DNA of 64,000 nt, from the NCBI RefSeq assembly GCF_002836505.1, contig NZ_PJBF01000042.1:169607-233606 (forward strand). Direction: 5' to 3'. This DNA is from Psychrobacter sp. Choline-02u-9 (lineage in GTDB: Bacteria > Pseudomonadota > Gammaproteobacteria > Pseudomonadales > Moraxellaceae). Positions within the stretch are counted from its first letter, which is position 1, and each line of letters opens with the position of its first letter. Under the pieces are notes generated by a model that saw only the letters and a program-made list of their open reading frames with translations, ran no database searches and had not been told where the DNA came from. The position numbers were made by a program, and so were the translations under genes. Positions 1 through 9,158 of this stretch are shown piece by piece.

Positions 1-2218
1 GCACCACTTCAGCCGCCTCAATCGCCACGTCTGTGCCTGTACCAATGGCCAATCCAACATCAGATTGAGCCAATGCAGGGGCATCATTGATACCGTCACC
101 AACAAATGCCACTCGGCCATATTGCTCTTGCAACTGGCGTATTGCATCCACTTTTCCTTCAGGTAATACTTCTGCTACTACCTGATCGATATTCAATTTT
201 GTGGCAATCGCTTGGGCGGTATGGCGATTATCACCTGTAATCATGGCCACTTTTAAGCCCAACTGATGTAGTGCGGCGATGGCGGCATGAGTCGTCTCTT
301 TAATAGGGTCGGCAACGGCGATGATAGCAGCCAATTGCTGGTCAATCGATACATAGAGTGGGGTTTTACCTTCTTGTCCCAAACGTAGCGCATCTTGTGC
401 AAAAGGCGCAACATCAAGCCCCAATTGTTGCATATAACGATCCGCGCCAATATGAATCACTTGGCCTGCCACGTTTGCTTGGATACCCAAACCTGTCATC
501 GCCTCAAAGTCAGTGATAGGCAGCAGTTGAATATTCTGTTGTTCTGCGGCTTGTACAATGGCTAAGGCAATTGGATGCTCAGATTTTGCTTCAACCGATG
601 CCACCACACGTAGGACTTGTTCTTTCTCAAACCCTTTTTGGACTTGGAAATCCGTTAACGTAGGTTTGCCTTCAGTCAATGTGCCTGTTTTATCAACGGC
701 AACCACGCTCACGTCCTGAAGCATTTGTAGCGCTTCACCTTTACGGAATAGCACACCCAATTCGGCGCCACGACCCGTACCGACCATAATAGAGGTGGGA
801 GTGGCCAATCCCATTGCACAAGGGCAGGCCACAATGAGCACGGCAACCGCATTGATTAAGCCAAAGGTCAAGGCAGGGTCAGGGCCAAAAATCAACCAAA
901 CTATAAAGGTCAATGCTGATAAAAACATCACCGCTGGTACAAACCACAGGGTGACTTTATCCACCAATGCTTGAATTGGTAATTTAGAGCCTTGGGCTTG
1001 TTCTACCATACGAATGATTTGCGCCAATACCGAATCTTCACCAATGGCCGTTGCTCGAATATTCACGGTACCGTTTTGATTGATAGTACCGCCGACCACT
1101 TGATCGCCTGCTTGTTTTTTCACAGGAACAGGTTCACCAGTAATCATAGATTCATCAATATAACTGTGACCGTCAACCACCTCGCCATCGATAGGCACAC
1201 GCTCTCCTGGGCGAATCTCAACGATCATTTGTGCGGTGACATCTTCTACAGGGACCTCAATGACTTTGCCATCTTGATGTACACGGGCCGTTTTTGCCTG
1301 CATGCCCACTAAATGCTGAATGGCCCCAGAAGTACGACCTTTAGCCTTTGCTTCAAAATAGCGTCCTAATAAAATCAAGCTCACAATCATAGCAGCGGCT
1401 TCGTAATAGACGTGCACCGTGCCTTCAGGTAACGCTTGCGGGATAAAGGTCGCTATGAGAGAAAAGCCATATGCTGCGACGGTACCAATCGCCACTAGCG
1501 AATTCATATCTGGCGCAAAACGCAATAAGGCTGGCACGCCTTTTTGATAAAAGCGTTGACCTGGAAAGAGTAGTACCAGTGTGGTCAAGACAAACTGTAT
1601 CAGCCAACTTTGCTGAGTGCCGAGGTTATTCACTACCCACATATGAAAGGCTGGAATCATATGCGAGCCCATTGCTAGAATGAATACGGGCAGTGACAAC
1701 AGCGCAGAAAGCCCTAAATCTCGTTTAAGCTGATTTTGCTCTGAGGCTTTTTTATCTTGTCGATCACTTTGATCTTGTTCTACCAGTTTGGCCTCGTAGC
1801 CCGCTTTTTTAACGGCCTCAATTAAGTCGCTCGTTTGTATTTGAGCATCGCCTTTAATCCAAGCGCGTTCAGTCGCAAGGTTTACAGTAGCTTGTTGCAC
1901 GCCAGCGACTTTGGCCAAGGATTTTTCTACTCGTCCAACGCAAGAGGCACAGCTCATGCCTTCTATAGATAGCTCGATAGGCTTGGTTTCAGTCACCTTA
2001 TAACCTGCGCGCTCTACCGCTTTGTTTAACTGGGCTACATCTAAAGGCTGAGATGAGTAAACAGTCGCCTGTTCAGTGGCAAGGTTTACCTCGGCATTTT
2101 CAACATGCTCAATATTTTTTAATTGTTTTTCGATACGCCCAACACAAGACGCGCAACTCATGCCTTCAATGCTCAGTATTTCTTGATAAATAGGGGCTTT
2201 AGTATTTTTTGTTTTCAT
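1..2218 (-). CDS. copA: Copper-exporting P1B-type ATPase CopA (C-terminus beyond window)
   Basis: This inner-membrane ATPase pumps Cu(I) out of the cytoplasm. The visible 739 codons show two N-terminal heavy-metal-binding (HMA) domains with CxxC pairs at residues 22/25 and 90/93, each in the context GMSCASC. They are followed by membrane segments, the ion-channel motif CPC (about residue 464), the phosphorylation motif DKTGT (about 509) and the hinge motif GDGINDAPA (about 706). The frame is open to the window edge, so the last membrane helices are missing. The ATG at 2218 starts the first HMA domain directly. A MerR/CueR-type promoter lies just upstream, so copper induction is likely. Silver transport is also possible, since the CPC class does not separate Cu from Ag. 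Confidence 0.95.
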   Translation of the reverse strand, partial: MKTKNTKAPIYQEILSIEGMSCASCVGRIEKQLKNIEHVENAEVNLATEQATVYSSQPLDVAQLNKAVERAGYKVTETKPIELSIEGMSCASCVGRVEKSLAKVAGVQQATVNLATERAWIKGDAQIQTSDLIEAVKKAGYEAKLVEQDQSDRQDKKASEQNQLKRDLGLSALLSLPVFILAMGSHMIPAFHMWVVNNLGTQQSWLIQFVLTTLVLLFPGQRFYQKGVPALLRFAPDMNSLVAIGTVAAYGFSLIATFIPQALPEGTVHVYYEAAAMIVSLILLGRYFEAKAKGRTSGAIQHLVGMQAKTARVHQDGKVIEVPVEDVTAQMIVEIRPGERVPIDGEVVDGHSYIDESMITGEPVPVKKQAGDQVVGGTINQNGTVNIRATAIGEDSVLAQIIRMVEQAQGSKLPIQALVDKVTLWFVPAVMFLSALTFIVWLIFGPDPALTFGLINAVAVLIVACPCAMGLATPTSIMVGTGRGAELGVLFRKGEALQMLQDVSVVAVDKTGTLTEGKPTLTDFQVQKGFEKEQVLRVVASVEAKSEHPIALAIVQAAEQQNIQLLPITDFEAMTGLGIQANVAGQVIHIGADRYMQQLGLDVAPFAQDALRLGQEGKTPLYVSIDQQLAAIIAVADPIKETTHAAIAALHQLGLKVAMITGDNRHTAQAIATKLNIDQVVAEVLPEGKVDAIRQLQEQYGRVAFVGDGINDAPALAQSDVGLAIGTGTDVAIEAAEVV

Positions 2219-2275
2219 AACAACCTCTGTCGTTTTTAACTATATTTTTAATCTTATTTTCAAATCTATAGTGAC

Positions 2276-2306
2276 AGCATATAGGTTGACATCATGGTAA
2301 GGTCAA
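2276..2306 (-). promoter_or_regulatory. CueR/MerR-type promoter of the copper ATPase
   Basis: On the minus strand a -35 element TTGACC (2301-2306) and a -10 element TATGCT (2276-2281) are separated by exactly 19 bases. The spacer carries an imperfect dyad beginning ACCTTACC. An overlong 19-bp spacer with TTGACCTT is the hallmark of promoters twisted open by MerR-family activators such as CueR. It lies 58 bases before the ATPase start. No cueR gene is seen in the window; it may lie left of the edge. Confidence 0.75.
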
Positions 2307-2654
2307 GCAGATTTCTTTAAATACTTTTAAACCCGTTTATAGTAGCGTCTTATATTTATCGTTGAATACAAAATAGCTCGATTATGGTTTATTGTTGAAG
2401 GTATGGCGGCATTAATTCTAAAATAGGGCAGGATAAATGACTGATAATAAGATAAACTGCCCAGCGAGCGCTGATAGGGTTCGATAACTCTCGATAGCTC
2501 TAGATCAATTCACTGTATTTGACTGCTAGCGAAGAAAATACCAATAATAAGAAATGCTGCTAGCAATGACAGAGTACAACGTCAATAGCAGGTGATATCA
2601 GCACCGTTAACATAAAACATTTATACAAGACCATTGATATTAAGGCACATCACT
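2307..2654. other. Intergenic stretch without recognisable gene
   Basis: About 350 AT-rich bases separate the copper ATPase promoter from the NADAR-type gene. No convincing reading frame, RNA gene or repeat is visible. In particular, no DarT-type toxin gene sits next to the NADAR gene on this side. Confidence 0.5.
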
Positions 2655-3368
2655 ATGGAAGAAGTACCAAATACGATAGAACAAAGACCTGTATTCATGC
2701 CCAAAGTCAACAGTGACAATTTGGTAAAAACGGATATGGTTATGTTTGAGCGGCATGTGGGATTTGCGACCAGACAAAAGAAAAAATCCATCAATGACTT
2801 ACAACAAGTCATTCGTAAAAAGTATGGGTTTAAGCATGTGTTAGAGCTGTCTAGCAAATCTGGTAATAAGCTGAGTTTTCCATTAAGCCCGTTTAGCTTA
2901 AAAATTACTGATGAGCATGATGACAATCCATATAGTGTCGAAAATGCTTTTCAAGCCAGTATGGTTTTTGAAGATGGTGGTCCTTACACGGATTTGCTGA
3001 CTGCGCCGCCAAGACAAGCCCGAAAGGATGAGCGATTGATGACTTCGGGCGAGCTCATTGGCTACAATTACTTTGGAATGGAATGGGGCGTAGAGCCCTT
3101 AACGACATTTTATGATTGGCTGTACGTGAATGCGCTCAAGCAAAATCCTCAGCTGCATGAAGAAGTGATTCAATATCAGGGCTTCACTGATATTACCTTT
3201 AATCCTAAAAAATCTATTCATAGCGCGGCGTATGCGTTAGCGTTATTTGTGGCGCTGCATAAACGAGAATTGCTCGATAATGTTGAAGACCCAATGGCAT
3301 TCTATGACTTATGCAATAATTTTAAAATCAGCAATACTGAGCACCTATTAGAAGAAGGTTGGATCTAA
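2655..3368 (+). CDS. NADAR-family protein, DarT1-associated antitoxin type (orphan)
   Basis: The 237-residue protein matches from memory the DUF6977/NADAR group, whose members act as antitoxins that remove ADP-ribose from guanine in DNA when paired with a DarT1 toxin. Recognised features are the N-terminal RPVF(x)P start, the central SVENAFQAS block (the NADAR-type Glu), GGPY, then YNYFG(x)EW, FYDWLYVNAL and FTDI(x)FNPKKSI. The ATG at 2655 is preferred over an upstream TTG (2634) because AAGG lies nine bases before it. The expected DarT partner is absent: the flanks are a copper ATPase and a LysR/DoxX pair, so it stands alone with its own terminator. Family call from motif recognition; biochemical role inferred. 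Confidence 0.65.
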   Translation: MEEVPNTIEQRPVFMPKVNSDNLVKTDMVMFERHVGFATRQKKKSINDLQQVIRKKYGFKHVLELSSKSGNKLSFPLSPFSLKITDEHDDNPYSVENAFQASMVFEDGGPYTDLLTAPPRQARKDERLMTSGELIGYNYFGMEWGVEPLTTFYDWLYVNALKQNPQLHEEVIQYQGFTDITFNPKKSIHSAAYALALFVALHKRELLDNVEDPMAFYDLCNNFKISNTEHLLEEGWI

Positions 3369-3403
3369 TCGTCAAATTAGATCGCTTAAGTTTGCTTGAA
3401 CCG

Positions 3404-3437
3404 AAAGCTACGATACATAATGTGTCGTGGCTTTTTT
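3404..3437 (+). terminator. Rho-independent terminator after the NADAR gene
   Basis: A 13-bp stem (3404-3416 with 3422-3434, two G-U pairs) with a five-base loop is followed by a T-run. It lies 36 bases after the stop codon and before the convergent LysR gene. Confidence 0.8.
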
Positions 3438-3455
3438 ATTTCTCTATATTTAGAG

Positions 3456-4364
3456 CTATATATTCTCATCCCAATACGGCGGCGTGCCATAGTAGTTGGT
3501 CATAAAGTCGATAAAGCATCTGACTTTGTGAGGTAGTAGTTTTCTATGGGCATAGACTGCATACAACCCCAAAGGGCTAGGTTCATATTCTGGCAACACT
3601 ACAACCAACTTACCAGTACTTAATGCTTCGCTAGCAATAAAAGTTGGCTGTAATATCAATCCTCCGCCTGCAATAGCTGCTTCAACGAGTACGTCACCAT
3701 TATTACTATGGAAAACGCTACGTTCTTTGAATTGTTTGGTCTTTAGGTATTTGTAGATTTGACCCTTAGTTTCTACATTCATATAGCTATAATGCAAATA
3801 GCGATGCGACTCTAAATCCTCAAGTTGCTTAGGGGTGCCATGAGCTTTGAGGTACTCAGGCGAGGCGCATAGCACCACGCGAATCGGAGCAATCTGCTTG
3901 GCGATAAGCGATGAGCTTTGGAGCTGTCCGATACGCAGGGCAATATCAAACCCTTCTTCAACGATATCTACTTTTCGATCACTCAACTGCAGATCAACGG
4001 TAACTGACGGATAGCGCTCCTGAAAATCAGTGATGAGTTTTGCCATATGCTTTAAGGCAAAGGAGACGGGCGCACTGATGCGCAGGACGCCTTTGGGATG
4101 CTGCTGTAAGCCGCCTAACTGCGATGCCATCTCATCAATACTCAATAAAATCTGCTGCGCGTGTGTAAAGTATTGACTGCCAGCTTCTGTCAGGCTGACT
4201 TTGCGTGTAGTACGGTTGAGCAGGCGAGTATGTAGTTCCTCCTCTAGCTTTGCTACATACTTGCTTACTAGCTGCGGCGAGAGCTGCATCGTAATTGCCG
4301 CCTTACTAAAGCTGCCTTCTGTCACTACCGCGACAAAAGCACGCATGGCATCGATTCTATCCAT
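3456..4364 (-). CDS. LysR-family transcriptional regulator
   Basis: This 302-residue protein has an N-terminal winged HTH (residues 1-60: RIDAMRAFVAVVTEGSFSKA, then a recognition helix with SPQLVSKYVAKLEEEL) and a C-terminal periplasmic-binding-like effector domain. The frame is open further upstream, but the ATG at 4364 is chosen because it starts the HTH at the usual place and follows AGGGA. It is divergent from the DoxX gene with about 160 bases between them, the usual LysR target layout, so it probably controls doxX and the dioxygenase. Effector unknown. Confidence 0.88.
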   Translation of the reverse strand: MDRIDAMRAFVAVVTEGSFSKAAITMQLSPQLVSKYVAKLEEELHTRLLNRTTRKVSLTEAGSQYFTHAQQILLSIDEMASQLGGLQQHPKGVLRISAPVSFALKHMAKLITDFQERYPSVTVDLQLSDRKVDIVEEGFDIALRIGQLQSSSLIAKQIAPIRVVLCASPEYLKAHGTPKQLEDLESHRYLHYSYMNVETKGQIYKYLKTKQFKERSVFHSNNGDVLVEAAIAGGGLILQPTFIASEALSTGKLVVVLPEYEPSPLGLYAVYAHRKLLPHKVRCFIDFMTNYYGTPPYWDENI

Positions 4365-4525
4365 ATCTGTCCCTATAATTCTCTCGATATCAAATCCATT
4401 ATAAACAGTATGTTGATAATTATTCAATATAACTGATCTTACTCTTTTATAGCGTTGATAGTAAAGTGTGCCTATATCATTTTCGACACTATTTATTCTA
4501 ATCATACGTTATGGAGTGAGCATCA

Positions 4526-4972
4526 ATGAAATCATCACTATTAAATACTATTTTGACATCAAAAGCTGGAGCAGCGGCCTTAGTTCTTCGTGTACCCGTT
4601 GGCCTAATTTTAGCAGCCCATGGCGCCCAAAAATTATTTGGTTGGTTCGGTGGTAACGGACTGGCAGGTACGGCTCAATGGTTAAGCAGTATGGGTATGG
4701 AGCCTGGCTACCTGATGGCAATACTCGCAGGCGGTGCTGAGTTCTTCGGTGGTCTGGCTATGGTATTAGGTTTGCTAACCAGACCGGCCGCTTTAGCCGC
4801 AGCTTTTACCATGTTGGTGGCTATTTTTTCTGTCCATATCAGTAATGGGCTGTTCGCTGATAATGGTGGTTATGAATACGCGCTAACATTGATGGTGGCT
4901 TCGCTTGCTCTAGCCATCCAAGGTGGCGGTTCCTTCAGTATGGATAAGGTATTGTCAGAAAAATTAGGATAG
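4526..4972 (+). CDS. DoxX family membrane protein
   Basis: The 148-residue inner-membrane protein has about four hydrophobic segments and the DoxX signature: an RVPVGLILAAHGAQKLFGWFGG-like first helix, an AILAGGAEFFGGLAMVLGL second helix and an NGGYEYAL segment. The SD GGAG precedes the ATG by eight bases. DoxX proteins are linked to redox and quinone or thiosulfate chemistry, but most have no proven reaction. Its pairing with a LysR regulator and an extradiol dioxygenase of the YgiD type is common in proteobacteria and suggests a response to aromatic or quinone-like compounds. Confidence 0.88.
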   Translation: MKSSLLNTILTSKAGAAALVLRVPVGLILAAHGAQKLFGWFGGNGLAGTAQWLSSMGMEPGYLMAILAGGAEFFGGLAMVLGLLTRPAALAAAFTMLVAIFSVHISNGLFADNGGYEYALTLMVASLALAIQGGGSFSMDKVLSEKLG

Positions 4973-5060
4973 GTTTTATAGTTGTAAATAGCTTTATTCA
5001 ATTTTCGTGAATAAAGCTGTTTAATTAGAGCCATTTAAGAAAAGCAACAAGGGGAAAGCC

Positions 5061-5888
5061 ATGATAACACTTCTATCTAATGAGTCAGTTAGCCAGCCTG
5101 TATTGTTTATACCGCATGGTGCAGGGCCGTGCTTTTTCATGGATTGGCAACCAGCGGATACGTGGTATGAGATGGCAACGTTTTTAAAGAGCATTTCTGC
5201 TCGTTTGCCTGAGCGACCAAAGGCTATCTTAATCATTAGTGCACATTGGCAGACAGCTGAATTTAGTATCACCGCTAGTAAGCAACCTGATCTCATTTAT
5301 GATTATTATGGCTTTCCTGAACATACTTACAGTTTGACTTATCCAGCCTCAGGCGCACCAGCATTGGCGGAGAAAGTCAGTAGTCTACTGACAGAGGCAG
5401 GGGTAAGCAATAAACAAGATGCGGAGCGTGGGTTTGATCACGGGGTATTTATACCGCTCAAGCTAATGTTCCCTGAGGCGGATATTCCAGTGGTCCAACT
5501 ATCCCTGCGTCATGATTTAGACCCACAAGCGCATTTGGCTGCTGGTCAGGCATTGGCGTCATTGCGTACAGAGGGTGTGCTAATCATCGGTAGCGGCATG
5601 AGCTTTCATAATATGCGCGGTTATGGCGATACCAGTTTTACTGAACCGTCAGAGCGTTTTGATGAATGGCTAACGAACACTGTAGAATCAGCAGATTCGA
5701 ATAAACGACTCACGGCCTTGGCTAATTGGAAAAATGCTCCTCATGCGCTTGACTCACATCCGTTAGGGGCAGAAGAGCATTTGTTACCGCTTATGATAGC
5801 GGTGGGTGCAGCAGGACGTGATAAAGGCCAAAAGACTTACTCCCAGCAAGTGCTAAAAACGCAATTGTCAGCTTTTCAGTTTGGGTAA
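5061..5888 (+). CDS. ygiD: DODA-type extradiol aromatic ring-opening dioxygenase (YgiD-like)
   Basis: The protein (275 residues, close to the family length) belongs to the class III LigB-like extradiol dioxygenases, which open catechol-type rings using a non-haem metal. Visible conserved segments are PHGAGPCFF (first His), ISAHWQT (second His), GFDHGVFIPL (third His), SGMSFHN and DSHPLGAEEHLLPL. The ATG at 5061 follows AAGGGG six bases upstream. It is downstream of doxX with 88 bases between and probably co-transcribed. The YgiD name is by analogy with the E. coli 4,5-DOPA dioxygenase; the true substrate is unknown. Confidence 0.88.
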   Translation: MITLLSNESVSQPVLFIPHGAGPCFFMDWQPADTWYEMATFLKSISARLPERPKAILIISAHWQTAEFSITASKQPDLIYDYYGFPEHTYSLTYPASGAPALAEKVSSLLTEAGVSNKQDAERGFDHGVFIPLKLMFPEADIPVVQLSLRHDLDPQAHLAAGQALASLRTEGVLIIGSGMSFHNMRGYGDTSFTEPSERFDEWLTNTVESADSNKRLTALANWKNAPHALDSHPLGAEEHLLPLMIAVGAAGRDKGQKTYSQQVLKTQLSAFQFG

Positions 5889-5931
5889 GTATTTTGAAAA
5901 TCATAGATCACGGTGTTTCAGCGTAATTGTC

Positions 5932-5971
5932 AAAAATAAAACATCCTTTGAATCTCAGAATCAAAGGATGT
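5932..5971 (-). terminator. Terminator of the nirBD operon
   Basis: An 11-bp perfect stem (ACATCCTTTGA and its complement, 5941-5971) is followed on the minus strand by a T-rich tract (5932-5940). It lies between the convergent nirD and dioxygenase genes and may also slow transcription from the plus strand. Confidence 0.75.
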
Positions 5972-6027
5972 CTTAGATTAATACAGCAATTATTAATGGC
6001 ATATCAAATTAGAGATAACGTCGCTTA

Positions 6028-6378
6028 TTATTCGTAGTTTGCCACCACATTATTCCCATCAAGTTTGAATTTATAAGTATTGAGCACAATACTCTCATCA
6101 TCTAAACACTGGCCAGTAGCTAGGTTAAAGCGTTGTTTATAGATGGGCGAGGCCACATAAAGCACTTCTTTTGCTGTTCCTGTATCATCTGTAATCGTGG
6201 TTCCACCAATCAACCCCCGTGACAGTACATTGGCTTGACTGAATGGATCGTAGTTATCAAGAGCAAATAAATCGTTCTCTTTGGTACGAAAGATAGCAAT
6301 TTGTTTGCCATCTATCAGGGCGCAGACACCGGTTTCAGGAATGATATCGTCAAGTGTACAAATAGTCTGTTGGTTCAT
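6028..6378 (-). CDS. nirD: Assimilatory nitrite reductase small subunit NirD
   Basis: The 116-residue protein has the Rieske-like fold of NirD, the small partner of the NADH-dependent siroheme nitrite reductase. As in E. coli NirD, the iron-sulfur ligands are absent: where Rieske proteins have CxH boxes it has DNYDPF and ASPIYKQRF. The C-terminal FNLATGQCLDD stretch is typical. It follows nirB on the minus strand after 179 bases that contain a hairpin. Role: supports nitrite reduction to ammonium by NirB in the cytoplasm. Confidence 0.9.
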   Translation of the reverse strand: MNQQTICTLDDIIPETGVCALIDGKQIAIFRTKENDLFALDNYDPFSQANVLSRGLIGGTTITDDTGTAKEVLYVASPIYKQRFNLATGQCLDDESIVLNTYKFKLDGNNVVANYE

Positions 6379-6510
6379 GAGGCGGTATCCTTAGTGATGA
6401 TAATATTGCTCTGTATGAATGATAAATCGTGAGTGATAAGCTGCAATTTGCAAAACATGATTTGAGAAAAATGAGTCGTAAAACTTGAGTCTAAAAACAT
6501 GAGTGGAAAA

Positions 6511-6544
6511 AACAGCACCTTGCTTGTTGTGATAACAAACAAGG
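6511..6544 (-). other. Hairpin between nirB and nirD
   Basis: CCTTGCTTGTT and its near-perfect complement (6518-6528 with 6534-6544, one mismatch) form an 11-bp stem. It is followed on the minus strand by a short stretch with six Ts (6505-6511 region). It could be a partial terminator or an mRNA-stability hairpin that sets a lower nirD level than nirB. Confidence 0.5.
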
Positions 6545-6557
6545 CACTCATCATTGG

Positions 6558-9158
6558 CTAGGCCAATTCAACCAGGTTGATGGTTGCTTTTTCCGCATCA
6601 GTCGCTGGGCGAATCTGCTCACGATCAGTCACGAAAACGACATTATCATCGCCTTTCTCACTGTTTACAAAATGACGGAAACGTTTGAGTTTTTCGGTGT
6701 CATTAATCGTCGCTGCCCACTCACACACGTAATTGTCGACCAATAATTGCATTTGTGCTTCGAGCTCATCTGCTATGCCCAAACTGTCTTCGATAATGAC
6801 GGCTTTTAGATAATCAAGCCCGCCATCTAAGCTTTCACGCCACTTTGAGGTGCGCTGTAGCTTGTCCGCTGTTTTGATATAGAACATAATGATGCGGTCG
6901 ATGTATTTGACCATGGTTTCGGTATCCAGATCGGTGGCGAACAGCTCACCATGACGCGGGGTAATACCGCCATTACCACAGACAAATAAATTCCAGCCGT
7001 TTTCAGTCGCAATCATGCCAAAGTCTTTACTTTGCGCCTCAGCACATTCGCGCATACAGCCTGACACACCCATCTTGATTTTGTGCGGCGAGCGCACGCC
7101 TTTGTAACGATCTTCTAATCTCAAGGCGAGGCCAATGCTGTCATCGACGCCGTAGCGGCACCAGTTATTACCGATACAAGATTTCACGGTACGTAAAGAT
7201 TTACCATAGGCATGGCCAGTCTCAAAGCCTGCTTGCACCAGTTGCGTCCAAATATCAGGCAATTGCTCCATGCGTGCGCCAAACAGATCGACCCGCATCC
7301 CACCAGTGATTTTAGTGTATAAATTAAACTGCTTCGCCACTTGACCCAGTACGATGAGCTTGTCTGCAGTAATTTCACCGCCCGGCACACGCGGTACGAC
7401 GGAATAAGTGCCGTCTTTTTGGATGTTACCTAAGTAGTAATCGTTACTGTCCTGTAGTGGTGTCAGCTCAGTCTTGAGTACGTAGTCATTCCAGCACGAT
7501 GCCAAAATAGAGGCGACCGTTGGTTTACATATCTCACAACCATGACCGCTACCATGTTCAGTTAGTAATTCATCAAAGGTTTTGATACCGTGCACGCGAA
7601 TCAAGCTATATAAATCTTGACGAGAGTAAGCAAAGTGCTCACACAAGTCATTGTTTACTTCAAAGCCCATGGCGGTGAGTTGATAGCTGACCGTATCTTT
7701 GACCATAGGGGCACAGCCGCCACAGCCACTACCAGCACTGGTCATGGTTTTTACATCGCTGACGGAGTATGCGCCGTTTTCGACGGCTGAGCAGATAGCA
7801 CCTTTGGTCACGTTATAACAAGAACAAATCGTGGCGGTATCTGGCAGATTGTCGATGCCCATCACGGGTTTTTCGACATTGGGTAATATCAGGCTTTCTG
7901 GGTGTGCGGGTAGGTCAATGTCATTTAAATATAATTGCAATAGGTTGTTATAGTCTTCGGTGTCGCCTACCAATACAGCGCCAAGCAATCGTTTGTTATC
8001 TGGTGTGGTGACCAGTTTTTTATAAATTCCCTCAGCAGGGTTCTGATACAGGTAGCTTAAGCTGCCTTCACTTGAGCCATGTGCGTCGCCAATACTACCT
8101 ACATCCACACCCATCAGTTTTAACTTGGTGCTCATGTCAGCACCCGTAAATATCTGTTTGCTATCACCAGCGATTTGCGCGGCACAGATACTGGCCATGT
8201 TGTAACCGGGAGCTACCAGACCAAATACTTTATTGTCCCATACTGCGCATTCGCCTACGGCATAAACATGATCTACATTGGTGCGACATTGCTCATTGAT
8301 CAAGATGCCACCACGCCCGCCCATTTCGATACCGCATTCGGGATTGTTTTTAATGAGACCGTCTTGCGGTCTAATACCAGCGCTAAACACAATCATATCG
8401 GTCGTTAGAGAGGTGCCATCTGTAAACTGCATGGTTAAATGTTGACCATCACTGCTAGTGTCATCAGAGTGGCGTGCAGTATTAGACAGAATCTCTTTGG
8501 TGTTTTTGCCTGTCAGTACTTTGACACCCAGTGCTTCTATTTTACGCTTTAAGATCTCACCACCAGCGGCATCAAGCTGAACGCCCATCAATTGCGGTGC
8601 GAACTCGACCACATAGGTATCAAGCCCTAGCGTCACGAGCGCTTTTGCGGCCTCAAGCCCCAGTAAGCCACCACCAACCACCACGCCTTTTTTGACAGTG
8701 GGTAGCTCAGCAATCGCTAGAATCTCATCTAAATCTGCAATGGTACGGTATACGTGGCAGTGCGGATGCTCGCGGCCTGGGATGGGCGGCACAAAAGGAT
8801 ATGAGCCCGTCGCTAGCACCAATTCAGAGTATTCAATAATCTCGCCTGCCTCAGTAGTAATACGCTGACTGGCAGAATCGATATCTACAATGCATTGATT
8901 CAAATGCAAATTAACTTTTGATAATTCGTAAGCCGTTAAATCTACTAGGTTCAGCTTACTGGCATCTTTATGTTCAAAGTAGCTCGACAAATAAACACGG
9001 TCATAAGCAGGGCGGTCTTCTTCAGCAAATACATGAATATCAAATTGCTGGTGCAGTCCTTGCTCAATTGCTCGTTCAATAAAGTGATGACCGACCATAC
9101 CGTTGCCAATCACCACCAAATTGCCTTTGTTTTCTGTGTTCAATGCAGTGCTAATCAT
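6558..9158 (-). CDS. nirB: NADH-dependent nitrite reductase large subunit NirB
   Basis: NirB (866 residues) reduces nitrite to ammonium in the cytoplasm with six electrons from NADH. Domains in order: FAD/NAD-binding module (VVIGNGMVGHHF near the N-terminus; GVVVGGGLLGLEAAKAL about residue 150), a BFD-like [2Fe-2S] domain (CSCYNV...CGGCAP), a second BFD-like segment (HGCEICKP), then the ferredoxin-like and siroheme/[4Fe-4S] domains with ligands CIGNNWC and GCMRECAEA. The ATG at 9158 is chosen over a longer open frame because AAGGA lies seven bases upstream and the FAD motif follows at the usual distance. It is divergent from the nitrate transporter operon. Confidence 0.95.
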   Translation of the reverse strand: MISTALNTENKGNLVVIGNGMVGHHFIERAIEQGLHQQFDIHVFAEEDRPAYDRVYLSSYFEHKDASKLNLVDLTAYELSKVNLHLNQCIVDIDSASQRITTEAGEIIEYSELVLATGSYPFVPPIPGREHPHCHVYRTIADLDEILAIAELPTVKKGVVVGGGLLGLEAAKALVTLGLDTYVVEFAPQLMGVQLDAAGGEILKRKIEALGVKVLTGKNTKEILSNTARHSDDTSSDGQHLTMQFTDGTSLTTDMIVFSAGIRPQDGLIKNNPECGIEMGGRGGILINEQCRTNVDHVYAVGECAVWDNKVFGLVAPGYNMASICAAQIAGDSKQIFTGADMSTKLKLMGVDVGSIGDAHGSSEGSLSYLYQNPAEGIYKKLVTTPDNKRLLGAVLVGDTEDYNNLLQLYLNDIDLPAHPESLILPNVEKPVMGIDNLPDTATICSCYNVTKGAICSAVENGAYSVSDVKTMTSAGSGCGGCAPMVKDTVSYQLTAMGFEVNNDLCEHFAYSRQDLYSLIRVHGIKTFDELLTEHGSGHGCEICKPTVASILASCWNDYVLKTELTPLQDSNDYYLGNIQKDGTYSVVPRVPGGEITADKLIVLGQVAKQFNLYTKITGGMRVDLFGARMEQLPDIWTQLVQAGFETGHAYGKSLRTVKSCIGNNWCRYGVDDSIGLALRLEDRYKGVRSPHKIKMGVSGCMRECAEAQSKDFGMIATENGWNLFVCGNGGITPRHGELFATDLDTETMVKYIDRIIMFYIKTADKLQRTSKWRESLDGGLDYLKAVIIEDSLGIADELEAQMQLLVDNYVCEWAATINDTEKLKRFRHFVNSEKGDDNVVFVTDREQIRPATDAEKATINLVELA

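Noticed and set aside
992..1312. Plus-strand open frame over the copper ATPase
   Set aside because: Antisense to a well-supported gene with intact motifs; no SD or homology recognised.
6028..6378. NirD as a degenerate Rieske protein
   Set aside because: Loss of the CxH boxes is normal for NirD; not a novelty.
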